A program made the translations under genes and the position numbers. The notes beneath the pieces were generated by a model. It made no database searches and was not told the origin of the DNA. It was given only the letters and a program-made list of their open reading frames with translations. Positions 33,434-42,413 of a stretch of 64,000 nt of DNA are shown in pieces. The DNA is from Caenispirillum bisanense (GTDB lineage: Bacteria; Pseudomonadota; Alphaproteobacteria; Rhodospirillales; Rhodospirillaceae). Positions within the stretch are counted from its first letter, which is position 1. The number at the start of each line of letters is the position of its first letter. The DNA lies in the NCBI RefSeq assembly GCF_900230255.1, contig NZ_OCNJ01000005.1, positions 360,776 to 424,775 of the forward strand, written 5' to 3'.

Positions 33434-36400
33434 TCACGTCGGAGTAAAGCGCAAATCCAGCGTACAAGGGAAGTCGGGATTATACTCCTTCGGAGGCACC
33501 GGTTTGCGCCCGGGGGTATGACCGATCGGATAGAAGCGGGCGAGACGCCGCGCCTCCGCCTCGTAGGAGTTGATGGGAGTGGTGTCGTAGTTGCGCCCGC
33601 CCGGGTGGGCGACGTGGTAGGTGCAGCCGCCGAGCGACCGCTCGTTCCAGCCGTCCATCAGGTCGAACACCAGCGGAGCGTGGACGCCGACGGTGGGATG
33701 CAGGCAGGCCGCCGGCCACCATGCCCGGAAGCGCACGCCGGCGACGTAGGTGCCCTGCTCGCCGGTGGGCTGCAGGGGGATGCGGCGGCCGTTGCAGGTG
33801 ACCACGTGGCGCTCCGGGTGGAGGCCCGACACCTTCACCTGCAGCCGCTCGACGCTGGAGTCGACGTAGCGCACGGTGCCGCCGCCGCCCGGTTCCTCGC
33901 CGAGCACCAGCCAGGGCTCCAGCGCCTGGCGCAGTTCCATGTGGACGCCGTCGTGCACCACTTCGCCGTAGCGCGGGAAGCGGAACTCCACGTGCGGCGC
34001 GAACCACGCCGGATCGACGGGGTATCCGGCGGTGTTCAGGTCCGCCAGCACGGCGCGGAAGTCGCGCTCCACGTAATGCGGCAGCATGAACTCGTCGTGC
34101 AGGCGGGTGCTCCAGCGGGTCAGCGGCCGGGTGAAAGGCTCGCGCCAGAACCACGCGATCAGCGCCCGCAGCACCAATTGCTGCGCCAGGCTCATCTGGG
34201 CGTGCGGCGGCATCTCGAAGGAGCGGAACTCCACGAGGCCGAGGCGCCCGGTGGCACTGTCGGGCGAGAACAGCTTGTCGATGCAGATTTCCGAACGGTG
34301 GGTATTGCCCGTCAGGTCGGCGAGCAGGTGACGCAGCGCCCGGTCGACCAGCCACGGCGGCGCCTCGCGGGTGTGCGGCGGCAGCTGCGACAGGGCGATC
34401 TGCATCTCGTAGAGGCTGTCGTTGCGCGCCTCGTCGATGCGCGGGGCCTGGCTGGTCGGGCCGATGAACATGCCCGAGAACAGGTAGCTGAGGCTCGGAT
34501 GGTTCTGCCAGTAGCGGATCAGGCTGCCGAGCACGTCCGGCCGGCGCAGGAACGGGCTGTCGGCGGCGGTGGGGCCACCCATGACGATGTGGTTGCCGCC
34601 GCCGGTGCCGCTCGCCCGGCCGTCGATGAGGAACTTCTCGGTGCCGAGGCGGCAGGCGCGCGCGTCCTCGTAGAGGCCGGTGGTGATGGCGACGGCCTCG
34701 TCCCAACTGGCCGCCGGGTGGATGTTGACCTCGATGACGCCGGGGTCAGGCGTGACGGAAATGCTGCCGAGGCGCGGGTCGCGCGGCGGCGGGTAGCCTT
34801 CCAGCGTCACCGGCAGGCCGGTGCGGACGGCGGCGGCCTCCACCTCGGCCACCAGGGCGATGTAGTCGTCGGCGGTTTCCGTCGGCGGCATGAAGACGTG
34901 CAGCCGGCCGTCGCGCGGCTCAACGGCGATGGCGGTGCGCACGGCGCGGCCGTGGGTCAGGCTCTGCGGATGCTGCGGCCGGTCGGTGGGCGCGTCGGCG
35001 CCGCGCACCAGGCGCTGGTCGAGGTCGCGCGGCTCCGGCAGGTCGCCGCGCGGCGCGAAGGGGTCCTGCTCGACGATGTAGGGGTAGCGGGCGGCCGGCA
35101 CCCACGGCAGGCTGTCGAGCGGCATGCGCAGGCCGACCGGGCTGTCACCCGGGTGCAGCACCATGCGGCCGGTGCGGAAGGTCCAGATTTCCGTCTGCCA
35201 GCGCGGCGCCTCCGCCGCGCCCTGCCAGCGCTGCACCGGCAGGACGTAGCCGACCGGCACATGCAGGCCGCGCCCGAACACGCGGGCGAGGCGGGCGCGT
35301 TCCTCCGGGTCCTTCAGCTTGCTGTCGAAGGGGTCGACGTTGTCGGGCAGCCGCGCCTCGCGGGCGAGGAAAAGGCCGGCGTCCTCGTAGGCGGGATGCA
35401 CCGCCGCGCCGTCGACGCCGAGGCCGTCGCACAGGGCGACCATGAAGCGCTCGGCATCGGCGATGGTGCTGTCGGGGCGGTCGGTCTCGTCGGCGAAGAG
35501 GGACAGGTCGCGCCACAGGGGCTTGCCGTCGCGCCGCCAGTACAGGTGGAAGGCCCAGCGCGGCAGGCTCTCGCCCGGATACCACTTGCCCTGGCCGTAG
35601 AGCAGCATGCCGCCGGGCGCGAAGCGGGCGCGCAGGCGGCGGATCAGGTCGGCGGCGAAGAGTCGCTTGGTGGGGCCGACGGCGGCGGTGTTCCACTCGG
35701 CGGCGTCCATGTCGAAGGCGGCGACGAAGGTCGGCTCGCCGCCCATGGTGAGGCGCACGTCGCCGGCCTTCAGGTCGGCGTCCACCTGATGGCCGAGCGC
35801 CTCGATGGCGGCCCACTGGTCGGGCGTGTAGGGCTTGGTGACGCGCGGCGTCTCGTGGATGCGCGCGACGCTCATCTCGAAGCCGAACTCGGTCTCGCAT
35901 TCGTCGACGCCGCCGGTGATGGGGGCGGCCGAGGGCGTATCCGGCGTGGCGGCGAGCGGGATGTGCCCCTCGCCCGCCAGCAGGCCCGATGTGGGGTCGA
36001 GGCCGATCCAGCCGGCGCCTGGCAGGTAGACCTCGGCCCAGGCGTGCAGGTCGGTGAAGTCGTGGTCGGTACCGGCCGGGCCGCCGTCGATGGGCTTCTC
36101 GTCGGCCACCAGCTGCACCAGATAGCCCGAGACGAAGCGGGCGGCGAAGCCCAGGTGGCGCAGGATCTGCACCAGCAGCCAGCCCGAATCGCGGCACGAG
36201 CCCGACAGCTTGGTCAGCGTCTCCTCGCAGCTCTGCACGCCCGGCTCCAGGCGGACCAGGTACTTGATCTCCTGCTGCAGCCGCTGGTTGAGGCCGACGA
36301 CGAAGTTGGTGGTCTGGGTCTTCTCCCGCGGCACGCTGGCGAGCCACGCCTCCAGCTTCGGGCCGAGCGGTTCGCAGCGGCGGAAGGGGCGCAGTTCCTC

Positions 36401-36733
36401 GGCCAGGATGGGGTCGTAGTCGAAGGGCCAGTGCTCGGCCTGCGGCTCCAGGAAGAAGTCGAAGGGGTTCACCGTCTCGATCTCGGCGACCAGATCGACG
36501 TCGATGACGAACTCCCGCACCTTCTCGGGGAAGACCACGCGGGCGAGCCAGTTGGACTGCGGGTCCTGCTGCCAGTTGAGGAAATGTCCCTTGGGGCTGA
36601 TGGACAGGTTGTAGGACACCACCTTGGTGCGCGTATGCGGCGCCGGGCGCAGGCGGATCACCTGCGGACCGAGGGATACCAGCCGGTCGTACCGGTAGGA
36701 CGTGCGGTGACGCAACGCGACGCGGATGCTCAT
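33434..36733 (-). CDS. DUF2126 protein with N-terminal transglutaminase domains
   Basis: The 1099-residue protein has a transglutaminase N-terminal domain (VALRHRTSYRYDRLVSLGPQ), a transglutaminase core with Cys in SGSCRDSGWLLVQ, His in DLHAWAEVYLPG and Asp in GLDPTSGLL, and then a long DUF2126 region (about 300-1080) with RLTMGGEPTFVA, YGQGKWYPGE, DGRASGTGGGNHIVMGG and VEFRSFEMPPHAQMSLAQQL. The GTGGGN segment and acidic residues suggest a nucleotide-dependent ligase-like active site, but no activity is proven. The start MSIRVALRH is chosen because the upstream frame overlaps the next promoter. It is the first gene of the operon. Confidence 0.92.
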   Translation of the reverse strand: MSIRVALRHRTSYRYDRLVSLGPQVIRLRPAPHTRTKVVSYNLSISPKGHFLNWQQDPQSNWLARVVFPEKVREFVIDVDLVAEIETVNPFDFFLEPQAEHWPFDYDPILAEELRPFRRCEPLGPKLEAWLASVPREKTQTTNFVVGLNQRLQQEIKYLVRLEPGVQSCEETLTKLSGSCRDSGWLLVQILRHLGFAARFVSGYLVQLVADEKPIDGGPAGTDHDFTDLHAWAEVYLPGAGWIGLDPTSGLLAGEGHIPLAATPDTPSAAPITGGVDECETEFGFEMSVARIHETPRVTKPYTPDQWAAIEALGHQVDADLKAGDVRLTMGGEPTFVAAFDMDAAEWNTAAVGPTKRLFAADLIRRLRARFAPGGMLLYGQGKWYPGESLPRWAFHLYWRRDGKPLWRDLSLFADETDRPDSTIADAERFMVALCDGLGVDGAAVHPAYEDAGLFLAREARLPDNVDPFDSKLKDPEERARLARVFGRGLHVPVGYVLPVQRWQGAAEAPRWQTEIWTFRTGRMVLHPGDSPVGLRMPLDSLPWVPAARYPYIVEQDPFAPRGDLPEPRDLDQRLVRGADAPTDRPQHPQSLTHGRAVRTAIAVEPRDGRLHVFMPPTETADDYIALVAEVEAAAVRTGLPVTLEGYPPPRDPRLGSISVTPDPGVIEVNIHPAASWDEAVAITTGLYEDARACRLGTEKFLIDGRASGTGGGNHIVMGGPTAADSPFLRRPDVLGSLIRYWQNHPSLSYLFSGMFIGPTSQAPRIDEARNDSLYEMQIALSQLPPHTREAPPWLVDRALRHLLADLTGNTHRSEICIDKLFSPDSATGRLGLVEFRSFEMPPHAQMSLAQQLVLRALIAWFWREPFTRPLTRWSTRLHDEFMLPHYVERDFRAVLADLNTAGYPVDPAWFAPHVEFRFPRYGEVVHDGVHMELRQALEPWLVLGEEPGGGGTVRYVDSSVERLQVKVSGLHPERHVVTCNGRRIPLQPTGEQGTYVAGVRFRAWWPAACLHPTVGVHAPLVFDLMDGWNERSLGGCTYHVAHPGGRNYDTTPINSYEAEARRLARFYPIGHTPGRKPVPPKEYNPDFPCTLDLRFTPT

Positions 36734-36876
36734 TCCCAGGAATCCCCTTCCCCGGCTGCCCAAGTTCCGGTCAACGATGCCCGATGCCCAGCGGACGGGC
36801 AATGGGGAAAGGAGGTGGTTGCCGCGACGGCCGGCGGGACGTATCTCTTGGAAGGCCGTATCGAGGAGTCGGAGCC

Positions 36877-37110
36877 ATGGGCGTCTTCCAGCTGAAAGTG
36901 ACCAGAGTCGGCGATCAGCTCATGCTGGCGATACCGAACGAAGCGACGTCTCGCCTGGAGGTGGGCGAGGACGACGTCGTCTTCCTGAGCGACCTGGAAG
37001 ACGGCGACTACAGGCTGTCGGCCGCAGGACCGGCGCACGACGACCAGATGAGCGTGGCACGCCGCCTCATGAAGAAGCGCCGGGCCGCGCTGAACGAGCT
37101 GGCGAAGTGA
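36877..37110 (+). CDS. AbrB/MazE-like antitoxin
   Basis: The 77-residue protein resembles SpoVT/AbrB-fold antitoxins: LKVTRVGDQLMLAIPNEATSRLEV gives the swapped-hairpin pattern (G-x-x-L-x-x-P), followed by GEDDVVFLSD and a charged helical C-terminus with RRLMKKRRAALNELAK, the likely toxin-binding part. GGAG lies about 11 bases upstream of the ATG. The stop overlaps the Doc gene start (GTGA), so the two are translationally coupled. It should bind its own promoter in 36734-36876. Confidence 0.85.
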   Translation: MGVFQLKVTRVGDQLMLAIPNEATSRLEVGEDDVVFLSDLEDGDYRLSAAGPAHDDQMSVARRLMKKRRAALNELAK

Positions 37111-37487
37111 CGACCGCGGTCAGGATCCCGCTGTCGGTGGTGATCGCGATCCACGAGGAACAAATCGCCGAGCATGGCGGCGCCGGGGGCGTGCGGGACG
37201 CGGATCTACTGGCTGCCGCCCTCGCGCGCCCGGACCATCTGGCAGCCTATGGCGATCCCGATCTGGCGGACTTGGCCGCCGCCTATGGGTTCGGTCTCGT
37301 CCGTAATCATGCCTTCGTCGACGGCAACAAACGCACCGGCGCGGTGGTGATGGAACTGTTCCTGGCCCTTCACGGCGTCGAACTGACGTGCAGCGACGAC
37401 GAGCTGGTCCGGACGATTCTGGCGCTGGCCGGCGGCGATTTGAGCCAGGAGGCTCTCGCCGCCTGGATCAGGCAGCACACCGCGTAG
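37107..37487 (+). CDS. doc: Doc-family toxin (Fic fold)
   Basis: The 126-residue protein starts at GTG 37107. The Fic/Doc motif reads H68-A-F70-V-D72-G-N-K-R-T-G, followed by the helix AVVMELFLALHGVEL. Doc toxins phosphorylate elongation factor Tu and stop translation, unlike AMP-transferring Fic enzymes. The motif here has G after D, as in Fic (HxFx(D/E)GNxR), where classic Doc has A, so the reaction is uncertain. It is paired with an AbrB-like rather than Phd-like antitoxin, a common exchange. Confidence 0.9.
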   Translation: MTTAVRIPLSVVIAIHEEQIAEHGGAGGVRDADLLAAALARPDHLAAYGDPDLADLAAAYGFGLVRNHAFVDGNKRTGAVVMELFLALHGVELTCSDDELVRTILALAGGDLSQEALAAWIRQHTA

Positions 37488-37497
37488 CCCTTCCCCC

Positions 37498-38223
37498 TCA
37501 CACCCCGCGGGCGTGGGCGTGCAGGTCCCAGTCTTCGCGGCGTTCCTTGCGCAGGACCGTCACGCGGGTCGGCTGGTCGAAGGTCCAGCCGTCGTCGGTG
37601 CGGGTGCCCAGGTCCTCGAAGCGGACCCGCAGGGCGGCCTCGGCGGCGTCGAAGCGGGCCTCGCGCTCGCTGTTGGCGCTGATGATGCGGTCGCGGAAGG
37701 CTTCGAAGCTGCGCAGTTTCACGGTGTGCACGAACACCGTCTCGCGCTCCACATGCAGGCCGTGGGCGTGGGCGGCATGCAGGGCGCGGTAGGCGAGGCC
37801 GCGCACTTCCTTCTCGTCGTCCACCGCTTTGCACAGGTCGTAGAACGGCCCCTGCGCCAGCGGCTCCGAGCAGTAGAGCTGGCCGCCCGACTTCAGCGCC
37901 CGCGCCGCTTCCGCCATGGCGGCGGCCATGTGCTGCGGCGGCACGTGGTGCAGGCTGTTGAAGAACACGACGACGTCCATGGTGCCCGACAGGATGGGCA
38001 GGGCCTCCGCCACGCCGTCGATGATGACGACGCCGTCCACCGTCTCCGCCGCGCCGGCCTTGGCGAGCTGGCGCGGGCTGCACTCGACGCCGATGACGCG
38101 CGCCGCGCCCGCCCTGCGGATGGCCCGCGCGAGGCCGCCGTCGCCGCAACCGATGTCGGCGACCGCACGGTCCTCGAGCACGAGGGACTCGAACAAGACG
38201 TCGCGGCTGTTCCTGCGTTCCAT
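37498..38223 (-). CDS. Class I SAM-dependent methyltransferase
   Basis: The 241-residue methyltransferase has motif I VADIGCGDGGLARAIR, an acidic cofactor residue in VIGVECSPRQL, VDGVAEALP, and motif IV-like DVVVFFNSLHHVP. This is the UbiE/methyltransf_11 fold; the substrate is unknown. The 3' end is ten bases from the end of doc (convergent). An unrecognised gene lies 34 bases downstream of its start on the same strand, that is, upstream in transcription. Confidence 0.88.
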   Translation of the reverse strand: MERRNSRDVLFESLVLEDRAVADIGCGDGGLARAIRRAGAARVIGVECSPRQLAKAGAAETVDGVVIIDGVAEALPILSGTMDVVVFFNSLHHVPPQHMAAAMAEAARALKSGGQLYCSEPLAQGPFYDLCKAVDDEKEVRGLAYRALHAAHAHGLHVERETVFVHTVKLRSFEAFRDRIISANSEREARFDAAEAALRVRFEDLGTRTDDGWTFDQPTRVTVLRKERREDWDLHAHARGV

Positions 38224-38257
38224 GGCACTGTCACCCGAACCGAAAAGGGGGATGGCG

Positions 38258-39109
38258 TCAGAAGAGCTCCGGCCGCTCGGGGCGGTAGGAGACCTTGTTC
38301 GCCCGCTCGAAAGCGTTGACGAAGGCCACCAGCTCCTTGCGGCGGTTCATGGCGCCCTGCACCTGCGCCGGCGTCACGGGCGGACCGGAGATGCGGTTCT
38401 CCTCGATCATCGCCTTGATGCGCTCCAGGAACATCCGCACGTTCACCGCCTCGATCAGGTCGGCGCAGAAGTGGATGAATGTATCATACCGCACCGGCTT
38501 CTTGGGCTTCGGCGGATGGTGCACGGAAGCGGCGAAGGAACCGGTACGGCCGCCGCGGCGCTCCAGGATGGCGGCGCGGTGGTAGCTGGAGAAGGGGGTG
38601 AACACCACGGCCGTCTGGCTGTCGTGCTGCACCACGAACTCCTCGTCGCGGCCGAACAGGGTCTGGCTGACGCGGCGGACGATCTGCTCGTTGACGTCGC
38701 CGCCCTGGGCGAGCGCCTCGATGGCGTCGATCTGCTTGGAGGTGTTGGTGGAAAACAGGGTCTGCCCGTTGTGGTGGATGGACACCCAGGTTTCCGGTAC
38801 GAACTGGCGTTCGTACGACGACATGCGCTGGTCCCACTTGGCGGTCCACTCGGTCCCCGCCTCGTTGCGGAAGGCGAAGGGATTGCGGCTGAACACCTCG
38901 TACACCATGGCGGCGGCACGGAGGGTGCAGGGGATGTTCTGGCCGCGCACGACGACGGTCTCGTTCACGTCCGCCGACTTCAGCACCATGGCGATGCGGT
39001 TGGACCGGATCGACATGGCCGCCTGGCCGCCTTCCGACGCCGTGTCGAAGGAGAACTTATGAACGGTCGTCTTCTCGCGGAACAGCGTGATGCCGAGGAC
39101 GGAGGCCAT
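38258..39109 (-). CDS. Hypothetical protein, unknown family
   Basis: The 283-residue soluble protein is not recognised. Its composition is normal, without signal peptide or membrane helix. Segments include HKFSFDTASEGGQAAMSI, RSNRIAMVLKSADVNETVVVRG, TWVSIHHNGQTLFSTNTS, VVFTPFSSYHRAAILE, and a lysine/proline stretch HHPPKPKKPVRYD before a helical C-terminus. The start is ATG 39109, with only a weak AAGAA before it. It is upstream of the methyltransferase in the same direction. It is likely real because codon position bias and protein composition are typical of its neighbours. Confidence 0.75.
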   Translation of the reverse strand: MASVLGITLFREKTTVHKFSFDTASEGGQAAMSIRSNRIAMVLKSADVNETVVVRGQNIPCTLRAAAMVYEVFSRNPFAFRNEAGTEWTAKWDQRMSSYERQFVPETWVSIHHNGQTLFSTNTSKQIDAIEALAQGGDVNEQIVRRVSQTLFGRDEEFVVQHDSQTAVVFTPFSSYHRAAILERRGGRTGSFAASVHHPPKPKKPVRYDTFIHFCADLIEAVNVRMFLERIKAMIEENRISGPPVTPAQVQGAMNRRKELVAFVNAFERANKVSYRPERPELF

Positions 39110-39197
39110 TTCTTGGCTCAGGCAAAAAGGTCGAGCGGGCGGAACGCCTACCAAAGCAAGCGGTTTGGGACGGCGATCATGGAGGCAATACTACCAA

Positions 39198-39848
39198 ATG
39201 TCCATCGAAGAAGCGGCACCCTCCGAGGTTTCCCCACGACCCTTGCGGAAAGGCCGGAATGCGGCCGATGCGGTGGTGGTTCTGGGGGCGAAATTGACGC
39301 CGGAGGGCGGCGCCGGGCCGGCCCTGAGGCGCCGCCTCGCCGCCGCCGCCGTGCTGTGGCAGGAGGGAGTGGCACCCTGGCTGGTGGTTTCCGGCGGAGC
39401 CACCGGGCCGGGCGATGCGGCGGTGACGGAGGCCGCCGTCATGGCCCGCCGGCTGGTCGACCGCCACGGCATCCCGGCCGCCGCCGTGGTGCTGGAGGAA
39501 GCGTCGCAGGACACCCTCGGCAATGCGCGCGAAACCCTGGCCCTGGCGGCCGAGCGGGGCTGGCGGCGGCTGGTGGTGGTGACCGACGAGTTGCACCTGC
39601 CGCGCGCCCTGTGGACCTTCCGCCGCCTCGCCCGGCCGCTCGGCATCGCCGTGGAGGGCCATGCCGCGCCGCCGCCGCGCCGCCTCACGCCGGCGTGGTG
39701 GAGCCATGCGGCGCGCGAGGCCGCCGCCTGCCTCGCCTACGCCTATCGATTGCAGCGGGCCGCACCCGTGTCCTTGCGCGGGGCGGCAGCGCTGCCGCAA
39801 GATCCGCCGAACACGCCGCCCGCCTCCGACGCGAAGGACCGCCGATGA
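39198..39848 (+). CDS. YdcF family protein (DUF218)
   Basis: The 216-residue protein of the DUF218/YdcF fold has ADAVVVLGAKLTPEGGAGPALRRRLAAAAVL, seen as VVVLGAKL and RLAAAAVLW, then WLVVSGGATG, VLEEASQDTLGNARETLALA and VVVTDELHLPRALWTF. The family binds SAM or nucleotides in solved examples and may act in envelope metabolism. No membrane helix is seen, so it is the cytosolic type. Its stop overlaps the start of the CaiB-like gene (ATGA). Confidence 0.87.
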   Translation: MSIEEAAPSEVSPRPLRKGRNAADAVVVLGAKLTPEGGAGPALRRRLAAAAVLWQEGVAPWLVVSGGATGPGDAAVTEAAVMARRLVDRHGIPAAAVVLEEASQDTLGNARETLALAAERGWRRLVVVTDELHLPRALWTFRRLARPLGIAVEGHAAPPPRRLTPAWWSHAAREAAACLAYAYRLQRAAPVSLRGAAALPQDPPNTPPASDAKDRR

Positions 39849-41056
39849 CCGACACCGCCGCCGCCGCCCCGCTGCCGCTCGCAGGCATCCGCGTGCTCGA
39901 CTGCGCCACCTTCATCGCCGCGCCCTACGCCGCCGCCATCCTGGCCGAGTTCGGCGCCGAGGTGATCAAGGTGGAGCAGCCCGGCAGCGGCGACCCCTTC
40001 CGCCGCTTCGGCACGCCGACGCCGCGCGGCGACACGCTCGCCTGGCTGTCGGAGGCGCGCAACAAGCGCTCCGTCACCCTCAACCTGCGCGACCCGAAGG
40101 GCGCCAAGCTGTTCCGCCAGATGGCGGCGCAGGCCGACGTGGTGTGCGAGAACTTCCGCCCCGGCACGCTGGAGAAATGGGGCCTCGGGTGGGACGACCT
40201 GCGGGCGGTGAACCCCGGCCTCGTCATGCTGCGGGTGTCGGGCTACGGCCAGACCGGCCCCTACCGCGACCGCCCCGGCTTCGCCCGCATCGCCCATGCG
40301 GTGGGCGGCCTGACCCACCTCGCCGGCATGCCGGGCGGGCCGCCGGTGACGCCGGGCTCGACCTCCCTCGCCGACTACATGAGCGGCCTGTTCGGGGCCG
40401 TCGGCGTGCTGGTCGCCCTGCGCCACCGCGACCGCACCGGCGAGGGCCAGCAGGTCGACATCGGCCTCTACGAGAGCGTCTTCCGCGTGCTCGACGAACT
40501 GGCGCCGCGCCATGCCTACGAGGGCACGGTGCGCGGGCCGGAGGGGGCGGGCACGCTCAACGCCTGCCCGCACGGCCACTTCGCCTGCGCCGACGGCCAC
40601 TGGGTCGCCATCGCCTGCACCAACGACAAGATGTTCGAGCGCCTGACCCGCGCCATGGCCCGCCCCGACCTCGCCGAGCGCTACGCCCGCGTCGCCGATC
40701 GCCTGGCCGACCGCGAGACGGTGGACGGCGCCGTCACCGCCTGGACCGGCACCCTCACCCGCGCCGAGGTGCTCGACCGATGCCTGACGGAAGAGGTGCC
40801 CTGCGGCGCCATCAACACCATCGCCGACATCGCCGCCGACCCCCAGTTCGCCGCCCGCGGCAACCTGCTGACGCTGGTCGACCGGCTGGTGGGCGAGGTG
40901 GTGGTCCCCAACGTCGTCCCCCGCCTCACCGCCACACCGGGCCGGGTCGAGCACCTCGGCCCGGAACTGGGCGAAGGCAACGCCGAGATCTACGGCAAGC
41001 TGTGCGGCCTGACGGAGGAGGAACTGGCGGCATACCGAGCGGCGGGGGTGGTGTGA
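39845..41056 (+). CDS. CaiB/BaiF family CoA-transferase
   Basis: The 403-residue class III CoA-transferase has LPLAGIRVLDCATFIAAPYAA at the start, FGAEVIKVEQPGSGDPFRRFG, SVTLNLRDPKGAKLFRQM, ADVVCENFRPGTLEKWGLG with the Asp/Glu catalytic region near DVVCENF, and VDIGLYESVFRVL. These enzymes move CoA between acyl groups such as succinate, formate, or itaconate. The substrate cannot be told. It is translationally coupled to the YdcF gene and is the last chromosomal gene before the restriction-modification block. Confidence 0.93.
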   Translation: MTDTAAAAPLPLAGIRVLDCATFIAAPYAAAILAEFGAEVIKVEQPGSGDPFRRFGTPTPRGDTLAWLSEARNKRSVTLNLRDPKGAKLFRQMAAQADVVCENFRPGTLEKWGLGWDDLRAVNPGLVMLRVSGYGQTGPYRDRPGFARIAHAVGGLTHLAGMPGGPPVTPGSTSLADYMSGLFGAVGVLVALRHRDRTGEGQQVDIGLYESVFRVLDELAPRHAYEGTVRGPEGAGTLNACPHGHFACADGHWVAIACTNDKMFERLTRAMARPDLAERYARVADRLADRETVDGAVTAWTGTLTRAEVLDRCLTEEVPCGAINTIADIAADPQFAARGNLLTLVDRLVGEVVVPNVVPRLTATPGRVEHLGPELGEGNAEIYGKLCGLTEEELAAYRAAGVV

Positions 41057-41145
41057 GGGGAGGGCCGGCGGCCGCCGCCGCTTGCACTCATCCGCGAGCG
41101 CAGGCATTACTTGTCACCTTCGTTTCGACAACACGCGAGGCTGCG

Positions 41146-42000
41146 GTGTTCGGTCCCAGTATCTTGGCGCGGACGCTCAGCCGCCCTACGCGAGAGGATG
41201 CCCACGGGAACCTCTGGCAATATCACTCGCGCAGCGACCACCATTCGAAGGTCGCCTGCTGGGGCATCCTGTTCGACCTCCTGCTGACATGCGGTCTGTT
41301 GCGATCCCACATCGAAAGCGGCAAGGTCGCCTTCGGCATCAACCACAAGATGACCGACTTCCAGCACAACAGGAAGAAGGTGCTCGACCTGGTCCTGTGC
41401 ACGCCGGCGGCCGGTGTGCCGAAGGGGCGACCGCCGAGCACTTTCGCGGCCATGGTCGAACACTACGAGATCGACTTGTCCGACGACGAACGGTCGGCGC
41501 TGGTTGCCCTGCCGCAGCTCGTCGGCGCGCCCGTCGGCAGCGTGCTCGCTGCGCTCGAGGCGAAAGCCTGCATGACGGCGCATCAGCGCGCGTTGCCGCG
41601 GCTCTACGACGAACTGAACTCCAGCCACGCCACGACCCACGGGGCCACCGACCAGGCCATCGCCGCGGGGTTCGTCATGGTCAACGTCGCACCGACCTTC
41701 GTCAGCACCGACTTGAACAAGTGGCCGCTTTCGCAAATGCCGCCGCGTGTCTCCGATCACGTTCAACCCCGCGCGGCGGAATTGGTCGTCGCCAAGATGA
41801 CGCAGATCCCGCGCCGCTCGAAACTCGGCGACGCCGGGTTCGACGCCTTCGCCATCACGGCCGTGGATTGTCGCAACGACGGCACGCCGGTGCGGCTGAT
41901 CGAAGGGCCGCCGGCGCCGGCGAGCGGCGACATCTACTCCTACGAGTCCATGATCGCGCGGTTCGCCCACATCTACGCCACCCGCTTCGCTCACCTGTGA
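41146..42000 (+). CDS. Putative PD-(D/E)XK type II restriction endonuclease
   Basis: The 284-residue protein probably begins at GTG 41146, with GCGAGG about six bases upstream; no ATG is available upstream in frame. D81 in KKVLDLVLCTP and E138-A-K140 in LAALEAKACMTAH make a PD-(D/E)XK-like site, followed by ALPRLYDELNSSHATTHGA. It faces vsr-dcm and overlaps vsr by ten bases, the position of the cognate endonuclease gene in type II restriction loci. Sequence specificity cannot be deduced. It was probably acquired with the methyltransferase. Confidence 0.7.
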   Translation: MFGPSILARTLSRPTREDAHGNLWQYHSRSDHHSKVACWGILFDLLLTCGLLRSHIESGKVAFGINHKMTDFQHNRKKVLDLVLCTPAAGVPKGRPPSTFAAMVEHYEIDLSDDERSALVALPQLVGAPVGSVLAALEAKACMTAHQRALPRLYDELNSSHATTHGATDQAIAAGFVMVNVAPTFVSTDLNKWPLSQMPPRVSDHVQPRAAELVVAKMTQIPRRSKLGDAGFDAFAITAVDCRNDGTPVRLIEGPPAPASGDIYSYESMIARFAHIYATRFAHL

Positions 42001-42413
42001 GCGAGGATCCGCTCCAGCCGGGCCGCGAGCACGTCCGGAGCGGCGGTTTCGCATTCCCAGACGATCACGACGCGATAGCCTCGCCGGCGCAAGTCTCGCA
42101 CCACGCGGGCGTCGCGCCGCCGGTTCGCGGCGAACTTGGCGGTCCAGAACTCGTGGTTGCGCTTCGGGACGGTAGCACGCCGACAACTCGTGTGGTGGTG
42201 CCAGTAACAGCCGTGGACGAAGACGGCCCAACGACGACGCCGGTTGACGATGTCCGGAGACCCCGGCAAATCGCGAGCCTGCAGGCGATACCCCAGGTGA
42301 AGAGACCGCAGGATCCCCCGGACGACGAGTTCGGGCGCCGTCCCCTTCTGCCGGACCCGCGTCATGAGGCGCGAGCGCTCCGGATCCGTTACCACCGACG
42401 GGATGCCGCTCAC
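41991..42413 (-). CDS. vsr: Very short patch repair endonuclease Vsr
   Basis: The 140-residue protein matches Vsr: RSRLMTRVRQKGTAPELVVR, YRLQARDLPGSPDIV with the catalytic Asp, WAVFVHGCYWHHH with the zinc-binding cysteine/histidines, FWTAKFAANRRRD, and VIVWECE. It nicks T:G mismatches left by deamination of 5-methylcytosine. It overlaps dcm by four bases (ATGA) as a coupled pair and thus points to the methyltransferase being a C5-cytosine enzyme. Confidence 0.94.
   Translation of the reverse strand: MSGIPSVVTDPERSRLMTRVRQKGTAPELVVRGILRSLHLGYRLQARDLPGSPDIVNRRRRWAVFVHGCYWHHHTSCRRATVPKRNHEFWTAKFAANRRRDARVVRDLRRRGYRVVIVWECETAAPDVLAARLERILAHR

Noticed and set aside
33518..36895. Very long open frame antisense to the DUF2126 gene
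   Set aside because: It is a high-GC antisense shadow: its translation is rich in Arg, Gly, Ala, His and Val without any domain, while the opposite strand encodes a complete conserved protein.
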